Origin: Candidatus Binatia bacterium
Lineage (GTDB): Bacteria; Desulfobacterota; Binatia; Bin18
NCBI GenBank assembly: GCA_022826945.1
Contig: JAJDTY010000038.1
Coordinates: 1-57,557, forward strand
Direction of reading: 5' to 3'
Length of the DNA stretch: 57,557 bases
Notes under the pieces: model-generated
The model's input: the letters and a program-made list of their open reading frames with translations, nothing else
Databases searched by the model: none
What the model was told of the DNA's origin: nothing
Part shown: positions 51,567 through 57,557 of the stretch, piece after piece
Layout of the letters: each line of letters begins with the position of its first letter
Numbering within the stretch: position 1 is the first letter of the stretch
Program-made: the position numbers and the translations under genes

Positions 51567-52112
51567 TCAACGCTTCACCGCAATGGCGGTCTCGCCAAAT
51601 GAATGCGCCAGCCAAGCGTCTGGGTCAGCAAGCAGGTCGTCTGCGTTGTGAGGGCCGAGCGTCAGATTCGCGCACACCAGAACACCGCCGGTCCGTAGCC
51701 GTTGATAGAGACCCGTGACTAGCTGTGGGGTAGGCGCGAGGCCATCGAAGAATCCGAGATCGTAAGCGTTTGGGTCAAGACCGTCGAGAACTCTTAGGGC
51801 ATCGCCGTGGTGGATGTGGACGCGGTTGCTTATCTGATAGTCAATGCAGTGTTGACGGGCGATACGAACGTGCTCGGGATCGCTCTCGATAGTATCGACT
51901 TGCGCATTTGGAGCGCCGTGGGCGAGCCAGAGGGCACTGTAACCAAGAGCGGTCCCCACCTCAATAATTCGTGTCGCCTCGACTGCTGCCGTAAGGACGC
52001 CGAGTAATGTGCCCTTATCGTACGGGTAGGCCTCGCAGCTATGCTGGGCACGGTGTGCGTTTGTGGTACTCAAGATAGCCGCAAACGGATCAGTCATAGG
52101 GGAAGGTGGCAT
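51567..52112 (-). CDS. O-methyltransferase (class I, family 3)
   Basis: A 181-residue SAM-dependent methyltransferase: TRIIEVGTALGYSALWLA (motif I, near 48-65), VDTIESDPEHVRIAR near 77, HGDALRVL near 102 and the metal/SAM block YDLGFFDGLAPTP near 116. It is of the caffeoyl-CoA O-methyltransferase type. GAGG lies about 10 bases before the ATG at 52112. It is convergent with the hydroxyacid dehydrogenase, with a 34-base spacer. Confidence 0.84.
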   Translation of the reverse strand: MPPSPMTDPFAAILSTTNAHRAQHSCEAYPYDKGTLLGVLTAAVEATRIIEVGTALGYSALWLAHGAPNAQVDTIESDPEHVRIARQHCIDYQISNRVHIHHGDALRVLDGLDPNAYDLGFFDGLAPTPQLVTGLYQRLRTGGVLVCANLTLGPHNADDLLADPDAWLAHSFGETAIAVKR

Positions 52113-52215
52113 TTGAGCAATCCTCTGACTTTTTCTTCCCGTTCATCATTACACACTATATGCCAAATGCCAGTGGGAGAGATCATTCAATCATATCGTG
52201 AGAGGACGTAAGTTT

Positions 52216-52285
52216 TGGTACTGCCTCAGTTGGAAATATAAGCTCTTGTTTTTACTGGTCAGAATTTTTCAAGGTGAGACAGGTA
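52216..52285. repeat. degenerate inverted-repeat element, copy C
   Basis: Sequence beginning GGTACTGCCTCAGTT with a partly complementary right end (AAGGTGAGACAGGTA) and an internal AAGCTCTTGTTTTT resembling the AAGCTACTGTTTCTG of copy A. A further end-like GTAGTGTCTCAGTTTGAA starts at about 52284, so two elements may abut. The remainder of the 308-base gap shows nothing recognisable. Confidence 0.35.
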
Positions 52286-52420
52286 GTGTCTCAGTTTGAA
52301 TTCTTTAGTTCTGTATCGCTTGGTTTATGCATCCCCCTAGCGACCGATGCACAGGCATAGTACAGTGCGTACATGTGACCCTTGGGCTGTCCTCAGCCTT
52401 GGAGGGCTGAAATCCCAAAA

Positions 52421-53437
52421 ATGTACACAGGTCCTCTCTTCCCTTTTCAACGTTTCTATTCGTGGCTGCTCCTTGGTGCGCTCTTCGTCGGAGGTCTGGT
52501 TGGGTGTAGCTCCGGAACGACGCTGAGTGACGTATGGCTGACAGAGCTCTCGCGTCGTGTCTCGCGTCCACCAAAAGTCCACCCCGTTGGTGTTGGATAT
52601 ATTCCGCGATTAACGCGGCGGCAGCCCCCTCTGCTCCCACCGCTGTATGTGCTCGTCCTCCGGCCGCTTGATCGTCGTTCGTCTCTGCACATCCACGAGA
52701 CCCGGCAGAAAACCATTCCGCTGCCCGACGATCCTAGTGCTCTCATTGGATTCTCCGGTCTGAATTTTGAGGAAGGACAGGTGACCATCGCTCCGGCCGG
52801 AAGCGTCCCCGATCTCGGCACATTACGTCACATGGACGCGGGGATGCCGCATCTGCCGGATATCCCCAAGACGTTCTTTACCCTCGCCCGGCTCCCCGAG
52901 ACCGTGCAATACGCTCTGACCTTGCACTTTCGTGAGGCTGGCATTGAAACGGAAATGTTGCCGTTTCTGTTTCCGGAGCCGCTGGCGGCAGATAATCAGC
53001 GGGCGACCTATGCCTTAGGCTGTACGATAGACGAGTTCTCCCTGTTCAGCCTGCGCCGCTATCAACAGGTCCGGATCGGATCGCGTCGGCTCGAATTGCC
53101 GGTGCGTGGGCCCACACGCGCAGGGGTATCGCTTACATTGTCCCTATATCAGTTGCCGTCTGGTCGGGCCGTATGGCAAGAGCGGGTCTGGGACGTTATC
53201 CACGATCCACCGCGAGGGGGCACGCAACACCGCTATCGCACGGCTGACGATACCCTTACTCTGGCGCTCAGCCGTGCGGTTGGGCGTATTCTGTCGATCC
53301 CGAACTTTCAGGCTGCCCTTCGTCTTCCTCATCATGACGCGGCTCTCGCGCAGAAACCGCACAGATTACGGTTCAGCCGCCCGCAGCCGGGCGATCTGCT
53401 GACGCACCTCGGCGACAAAAGGCGCTCGGGGGTCTAG
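52421..53437 (+). CDS. outer-membrane lipoprotein of unknown function
   Basis: A 338-residue predicted lipoprotein: a hydrophobic signal and lipobox LVGC with lipidated Cys29. The body has a beta-rich middle (YALTLHFREAGIETEMLP, YALGCTIDEFSLFSLRRYQ, VRGPTRAGVSLTLSLYQLP) resembling auxiliary lipoproteins that feed outer-membrane transport systems, though I cannot assign a family firmly. The ATG at 52421 is used because the lipobox is then correctly placed. The last 24 codons overlap the convergent AMIN-TPR gene, an unusual tail-to-tail overlap of 72 bases. Confidence 0.65.
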   Translation: MYTGPLFPFQRFYSWLLLGALFVGGLVGCSSGTTLSDVWLTELSRRVSRPPKVHPVGVGYIPRLTRRQPPLLPPLYVLVLRPLDRRSSLHIHETRQKTIPLPDDPSALIGFSGLNFEEGQVTIAPAGSVPDLGTLRHMDAGMPHLPDIPKTFFTLARLPETVQYALTLHFREAGIETEMLPFLFPEPLAADNQRATYALGCTIDEFSLFSLRRYQQVRIGSRRLELPVRGPTRAGVSLTLSLYQLPSGRAVWQERVWDVIHDPPRGGTQHRYRTADDTLTLALSRAVGRILSIPNFQAALRLPHHDAALAQKPHRLRFSRPQPGDLLTHLGDKRRSGV

Positions 53438-55492
53438 TTGAAGAGCCTGCTCATAGGCGGTCACAGCCTCGTTCTTCTGGCCGGTTTGCCCCAGGGCTCG
53501 TCCGAGGCTCACATAGGCATAGGCATAATCAGGCTGAAGATGGATCGTCTGCCGCCAGGCCTGCATGGCTCCCGTTAAATTGCCCTGTGCCGCGAGTACG
53601 TGACCAATACGATGGTGCACATGGGCTGAGGTCGGGACCAACTGCAAAGCTTGGCGATAGGCTGATAGCGCGTCTTGAGTATTCCCTGCGGCCTCACATG
53701 CCCGGGCAAGGTGGATATGGATGGTCGCATCATCCGGATTGAGACGTGCGGCCTCGCGCAAGGCTGTAATTGCCTGCGGCAGCTCTCCGCGTTCCTGGAG
53801 TGCAACCCCTATACGATAATGTGCCTCTGCATGGCTAGGGGCTTGGTCTATGGCCTGACGCCACTGGCGAATCGCTCCGTCTACATTCCCTTGATTATAG
53901 AGGGTATAGCCTTGCCTGAGATGCTGAGCGGCCGTGTCAGCCCCGGGCGGCGGTTGCGAAGTATCCGGAGATGAGATGCTGGGGGCAGGCGCTGGCAACC
54001 TAGAGGCTGCTGGAGGAGTGTCCTTGAGCGGGATAGCCGCTCTCAATCCCTGGGGGGCCGCTGGTAAGGAGGGGGCCTGTGCCGGAACTGCTCTGGCAAG
54101 CGCCTCACGTGGTGTGGAGGCAGGTTGCGTTGCCTGACGGAGTGGGGGCGAGGGGGTCTTTTTTACCACTTTTTTCGCTAAAACCGTCGGAGCGGGAGAG
54201 ACGGACGGCGGTTGTGGAGGGGTGTCCTGAGATGAGTCGACGGGAGCAGGCGTTGGCGGCAGGGGAGCTGAGGTTGGTGGGGCCTTGAGCGGGGTAGCCT
54301 CTTTCCGTTCCTTGGTGGCCGCTGGCAAGGGAGTGCCTTGCGCCGGAACTGCTCTGGTAGGCGCCTCACGTAGGGCAGGAGGCGCTGCCTGACGGAGCGG
54401 GAGTGGAGGGGGTTTTTTTGGCACTTTCTTCGCCAAGACCGTCGGAACAGAAGACACGAGTGGCGGTTGTGGGGTGTCCTGCGGTGAGATAGTGGAGGCT
54501 GGCGTTAGCGACTCAGGGACGGATGGGGGAGTGGCCTTGAGCGGAGTAGCCTCTTTCTGTTCCTTAGCAGCCGATGGTAAGGGAGCGGCCGGTGCCGGAC
54601 CTTCTCTGTCAGGCGTCTCGCGTGGTGTGGAGACAGGAGGGGTTGCTTGAGGGAGTGGGAACAGAGATTTTTTTGTTTCTTTTTTTGCGAGTACTGTTGG
54701 AGCGGGTGACGTGGGTGGTGGTTGCGGAGTGTCCTGAGATGGGCTGACGGGAACAGGCGGCGGCACGTGGGCTGAGATCGGTGGGGCCTTGAGCGGGGCA
54801 GTCTCTTTCCGTCCTTTGGCAGCCGCTGGTAATGGGGTGGTCCGCAGTGGAACTTCTTTGTCAGACATCACACGTGGTGTTGAGGCAGGCGGTGTTGCTC
54901 GACGGAGTGGAGGTGGAGGGGTCTTTTTTGGCACTTTCTTCGCTAAGACCTTCGGGGCGGAAGATGCGGGCGCTTGGGCTGGTCTAGGGGGAGCGGACTG
55001 AGAACTCGCCTTTGGGGCGCGTGCAAAGAGCACCTGGGTGTTGCCCTGCTCAGCGTTGGAATTGCCCACTTCATCTAGCTCGTCCAGGGTGGCGGTCACC
55101 ACATGGGCCTGTTGTCGGACTGAAAAAGGGGGGAACTGCTCCGCTTTGAGGTCAAGCACGAAACGAGTGTGGCGGGGATGGGAGCCCACCCGGACCCGCG
55201 TAATCAGCGCATCGGATGCGGTATACGTAGATGATACTGAGCGTTCGACTTCTCCTCTGACATCGATGACTAAGCGGACCGGTGAGCGTAAGGTAAAGGT
55301 GTGGATAGAATCCGGTGGCCGGGAGAAGTGGAGGCTGAGGGTCCGTTGGTTTTTCTCCTGAGCGAGTTGTATCTCCTCCACATACAACTCCGAGGGCCGG
55401 GCAAGAGATTGGGCGACACTCTTCCAAGGGGCTATCAAACCCACCCCAGTCCACACAGCAACAAGTAAGAAGGAGACGGTACTTTTCTTCAT
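53366..55492 (-). CDS. AMIN-domain / Pro-rich repeat / TPR protein
   Basis: A 708-residue exported protein with three parts. A signal peptide (about 1-28) and an AMIN domain (about 40-145, LSLHFSRPPDSIHTFTL, VRLVIDVRGEVE) lead. Then come four tandem 85-residue Pro/Ala/Lys-rich units (182-517), each starting VLAKKV or VLAKKE. Last are five TPR motifs (about 525-708, QGYTLYNQGNVDGAIRQW and later units). AMIN domains bind cell-wall material and TPRs bind proteins, so this looks like a periplasmic tether whose linker length has grown by repeat expansion. It shares its plan with the shorter paralogue upstream, which lacks the repeats. Confidence 0.85.
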   Translation of the reverse strand: MKKSTVSFLLVAVWTGVGLIAPWKSVAQSLARPSELYVEEIQLAQEKNQRTLSLHFSRPPDSIHTFTLRSPVRLVIDVRGEVERSVSSTYTASDALITRVRVGSHPRHTRFVLDLKAEQFPPFSVRQQAHVVTATLDELDEVGNSNAEQGNTQVLFARAPKASSQSAPPRPAQAPASSAPKVLAKKVPKKTPPPPLRRATPPASTPRVMSDKEVPLRTTPLPAAAKGRKETAPLKAPPISAHVPPPVPVSPSQDTPQPPPTSPAPTVLAKKETKKSLFPLPQATPPVSTPRETPDREGPAPAAPLPSAAKEQKEATPLKATPPSVPESLTPASTISPQDTPQPPLVSSVPTVLAKKVPKKPPPLPLRQAAPPALREAPTRAVPAQGTPLPAATKERKEATPLKAPPTSAPLPPTPAPVDSSQDTPPQPPSVSPAPTVLAKKVVKKTPSPPLRQATQPASTPREALARAVPAQAPSLPAAPQGLRAAIPLKDTPPAASRLPAPAPSISSPDTSQPPPGADTAAQHLRQGYTLYNQGNVDGAIRQWRQAIDQAPSHAEAHYRIGVALQERGELPQAITALREAARLNPDDATIHIHLARACEAAGNTQDALSAYRQALQLVPTSAHVHHRIGHVLAAQGNLTGAMQAWRQTIHLQPDYAYAYVSLGRALGQTGQKNEAVTAYEQALQLDPRAPFVAEVRQQIARLRAAEP
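53942..54949 (-). repeat. four tandem repeats of 255 bases encoding a Pro-rich linker
   Basis: Each unit is 85 codons (the last slightly shorter), begins with VLAKK and ends with a PQPP/SPAPT-like boundary, inside the AMIN-TPR gene. Unit boundaries fall near 54949, 54694, 54439 and 54184. The units are diverged but keep the same length, so each insertion kept the frame. Confidence 0.85.
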
Positions 55493-55508
55493 CGCTCAGG
55501 TGTTTCAG

Positions 55509-56717
55509 CTACGACTCGCGTAAACGCGCGACCCGTTTGCGTATCTCTGCGCACAGGGCCTCGGCATTGTTTTTTTTTCGACTCTCCTCAAACGCTTGTG
55601 TAAAACGAACGCAGACTGGTACGGCGTTCTTGTACGTAGACAAAGCGTCTTTCTTTCTGCCCATTTTCTCGAGCGCTTCACCGTAGTTGGCATAGGCATA
55701 GGCGTAATGCGGGGCCAATTGTATGGTCTGGTACCAGGCGTTTGCCGCCCCCTGCCAATCCTCTCTCTCGGCGAGTATATATCCCAACCGATTGTGGACA
55801 TACGGTGCGGAGGGAACCAACTGTAAGGCTTTTTGATAGGTTTCAAACGCCTCCTGCTCTTTCCCCAGCGCCTCGAATGCACGGGCAAGATGGACATGCG
55901 CAGTGGCGTTATCCGGCTCAAGCCGAAGCGCCTGCTGAAAGGCAGCCGCCGCCTGGGTGTGATCTTTTTGGTCTCGGAAGGCCAGCCCTAACAGATGATG
56001 CGCCTGGGCGGTCTGCGGAGCGAGACGCAGGGCCTCTTGCCACTCGGCAATTGCCTCGTCAACTTTGCCAGCATCATAGAGAATTTGCCCCTGTTCAAGA
56101 TGATAACGGGCCTGTTGCGATAATGGTCTCGGAGAAGCGAACTGCTCCGGTTCGATCTGGGGGGAAGGGGGGGGCGGAGTTGGGACTGCAGCCACGATCG
56201 GAGCCGGGCTCTTGAGCGCACGCTGGGGAGTCGGCGTTGTCTGAGACCGCGAGAAGAGCACCTGGGTCTGCACCGATGGAGAGTCATCGCCTTGTTTCCC
56301 CAGTCTGGCAAGAACCTCGGTGGCTCGGTGTTCAACCGAATGCACCGGCACTGTCTGGCCGTTGAGGTCCAAGACAAGGCGCAGGTGTTGCGGATGCGAA
56401 CCGAGGCGGACGTGGGTAAGGAGGGTATCATCTGCTTGATAGGTACGGGACGGCACGTTTTGTACCGGACCGTGTACATCAATGACGATGCGTGAAGGCG
56501 ATGAGAGAGAGAAAGACCGGATAGAGTCAGGCGGATGAGAAAACTGAAACAGGACTGTCCGTGCCTCCCCCTCGGTCGTCAGGCGTATTTCTTGTAAGTG
56601 CAGCGTAGCGGACTGGGAAAAGGCAAGGGGCGCCCCCAAGACGAGCCAGAGCAGAACCAGACTGGTCCGTACGGCGCTGAAGTCGGTGCGTGTTCTCTGC
56701 ATGACAACGCTTGACAT
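55509..56717 (-). CDS. AMIN-TPR protein (short paralogue)
   Basis: A 402-residue exported protein: signal peptide, an AMIN domain (LHLQEIRLTTEGEARTVL, SPSRIVIDVHGPVQ) and five TPR motifs (LEQGQILYDAGKVDEAIAEW onward). The linker between them is about 60 residues, against about 370 in the downstream paralogue. The ATG at 56717 is used because upstream sequence does not match the family and the signal peptide follows; an ATG at 56702 is an alternative. It precedes the larger gene on the same strand by 16 bases and they probably work as a pair. Confidence 0.82.
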   Translation of the reverse strand: MSSVVMQRTRTDFSAVRTSLVLLWLVLGAPLAFSQSATLHLQEIRLTTEGEARTVLFQFSHPPDSIRSFSLSSPSRIVIDVHGPVQNVPSRTYQADDTLLTHVRLGSHPQHLRLVLDLNGQTVPVHSVEHRATEVLARLGKQGDDSPSVQTQVLFSRSQTTPTPQRALKSPAPIVAAVPTPPPPSPQIEPEQFASPRPLSQQARYHLEQGQILYDAGKVDEAIAEWQEALRLAPQTAQAHHLLGLAFRDQKDHTQAAAAFQQALRLEPDNATAHVHLARAFEALGKEQEAFETYQKALQLVPSAPYVHNRLGYILAEREDWQGAANAWYQTIQLAPHYAYAYANYGEALEKMGRKKDALSTYKNAVPVCVRFTQAFEESRKKNNAEALCAEIRKRVARLRES

Positions 56718-56743
56718 GGCGGTGCCTATCCGGCCGCAGCCGC

Positions 56744-57457
56744 TCAGGCGTCCGAGTCTGGGGGGTCGGTGCGGGGACACAGCCGCTGCGAGACGGTAGT
56801 CAACTCCTGGCGCACCTCGTCGAGCTGGGTTCCGACGTGTTGCAGCGCCCGCATGATACCCCCACTGTCCGGACGCGTTTCGGGCGTCAGCCCGCCGGAT
56901 TCGAGCAGACGGCTGAAGACCCGCACGATTTCCTCGGGCGTAATCTCCCCTCCGGGCTGATACCAGCGGTATAACCAGTTGCACATGCCGCTGAAAGCCT
57001 GCATCAGCAACCGGGGATTTTCGTCGATGATCTCCCCCCGCTGGATGCCGCTACGAATTTCGTCCTCGATCAGTAGATCGATCTCCTGCTGCATGGTTTC
57101 AACGACCTGGACCGTTTCCGGCGGCAGGTTGGCTTCCTGGCGAAACAGCAGACAGAACGACTGGTCGGTGGTGATGGCGGCGATCTGATGCGCCATCACC
57201 TGGCGAATCTTTTCCGGACGGGAGAGCGGTCGGGACAGGATTTCCTCCAAGGTGGCCCGATGGCTCTTCAGCGAACGGGTAAAGATGGCGGTCAGCAGCG
57301 CGGCCTTGCTCTCAAAATAAGTGTAGAAGGTCACCCTGGAGATGCCGACATGCGCGACAATGTCGTCCAGCTTGGTTTCATTATAGCCGCGCTGGGTAAA
57401 GCATTCCGTGGCCGTACGCAGGAGTTCTTCTTCTACGAGTTGGCGCTTTGTTGTCAT
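56744..57457 (-). CDS. TetR/AcrR-family transcriptional regulator
   Basis: A 237-residue regulator with the N-terminal helix-turn-helix: ATECFTQRGYNETKLDDIVA then VGISRVTFYTYFESKAALL. The ligand-binding C-terminal helical domain resembles KstR2/FadR-like members (QEANLPPETVQVVETMQQEI). It is first in the leftward run TetR/AMIN-TPR/AMIN-TPR and could control it. A palindrome in the 100 bases upstream (57519-57533) may be its site. Confidence 0.9.
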   Translation of the reverse strand: MTTKRQLVEEELLRTATECFTQRGYNETKLDDIVAHVGISRVTFYTYFESKAALLTAIFTRSLKSHRATLEEILSRPLSRPEKIRQVMAHQIAAITTDQSFCLLFRQEANLPPETVQVVETMQQEIDLLIEDEIRSGIQRGEIIDENPRLLMQAFSGMCNWLYRWYQPGGEITPEEIVRVFSRLLESGGLTPETRPDSGGIMRALQHVGTQLDEVRQELTTVSQRLCPRTDPPDSDA

Positions 57458-57518
57458 CCCGGCCTCTGGGCTGAAGATAAAAGATTTTGGCTTGACTGAT
57501 AAAGAAGATATGTAATAA

Positions 57519-57533
57519 TACTTACCCTAAGTA
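57519..57533. promoter_or_regulatory. candidate operator upstream of the TetR gene
   Basis: A perfect 6-bp palindrome TACTTA-CCC-TAAGTA in an AT-rich region 62 bases before the TetR start. TetR regulators commonly bind such inverted repeats in their own promoter. Only one copy is visible before the window ends. Confidence 0.4.
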
Positions 57534-57557
57534 AAGAAATCTACACAAGAGTAAAGT

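Noticed and set aside
53942..54949. CRISPR-like or minisatellite array
   Set aside because: Repeat units are 255 bases, diverged and in frame inside one coding gene, with no short identical repeats and spacers.
1..57557. Natural-product (PKS/NRPS) cluster, prophage or tRNA/rRNA genes
   Set aside because: No ketosynthase, adenylation or condensation domains, no phage genes, and no cloverleaf or rRNA-like stretches were recognised.

Overview
The window reads as chromosomal DNA of an uncultivated Gram-negative bacterium. GC is moderately high, Shine-Dalgarno sites are strong (often GGAGG), and there are lipoprotein and periplasmic signal peptides. Amidohydrolases, LLM flavin oxidoreductases, SMP-30-like propellers, CoA-transferases and DUF35/thiolase pairs are unusually dense. 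That mix resembles Tectomicrobia (Entotheonella-like) or other uncultured desulfobacterota/binatota-type lineages. The assignment is inference from gene content only. No rRNA, tRNA, CRISPR array or intact transposase was seen.

Region 1 (1-16.2 kb) looks like a membrane-lipid locus. It holds a truncated ABC exporter, a MobA-like nucleotidyltransferase, a protease homologue that has lost its catalytic triad, and a metallophosphoesterase. Next comes a tight three-gene run: CDP-alcohol phosphatidyltransferase, DAGK-type lipid kinase and Tam41-like cytidylyltransferase. A fatty-acid desaturase faces a second run of CerR-like epimerase, serine palmitoyltransferase-like enzyme and bCerS-like GNAT protein. 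A membrane fatty-acid hydroxylase lies just beyond. Together these match the three committed steps of bacterial ceramide synthesis plus a plausible route ceramide -> ceramide-1-phosphate -> CDP-ceramide -> phospho-head-group sphingolipid. Downstream of the bCerS-like gene is a gene split by an in-frame UGA. The UGA falls on the second Cys of the AhpD CxxC site and is followed by a bacterial SECIS-like hairpin, so it is probably a selenoprotein.

Region 2 (16.5-27.7 kb) holds an amidohydrolase, a cyclase-family hydrolase and a membrane protein. It also carries a lanthanide-type PQQ alcohol dehydrogenase (XoxF) followed by a single gene fusing XoxJ-like and cytochrome c (XoxG-like) parts. A large zinc-ribbon/class III cyclase/STAND-ATPase/TPR signalling protein and a secreted beta-propeller protein complete it.

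Region 3 (27.8-52.1 kb) is a catabolic island built from repeated paralogues. There are two D-aminoacylase-type amidohydrolases, two tandem amidohydrolase-2 genes (plus one in region 2), two tandem 3-hydroxyisobutyrate-dehydrogenase-like genes, two LLM oxidoreductases, two SMP-30-like propellers of near-identical layout and two GlcG/HbpS proteins. A DUF35/thiolase pair, a CoA-transferase, a cupin, an MDR reductase, a 2-hydroxyacid dehydrogenase and hydrolases accompany them. The substrate cannot be read from the sequence.

Region 4 (52.4-57.5 kb) has a lipoprotein gene that overlaps tail-to-tail an AMIN/Pro-rich/TPR protein with four 85-residue tandem repeats, then a shorter AMIN-TPR paralogue and a TetR regulator with a palindrome upstream.

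The only three intergenic gaps longer than 300 bases (16139-16508, 29525-29890, 52113-52420) each contain a copy of a short element with inverted ends, two of them clear, suggesting a MITE-like family.
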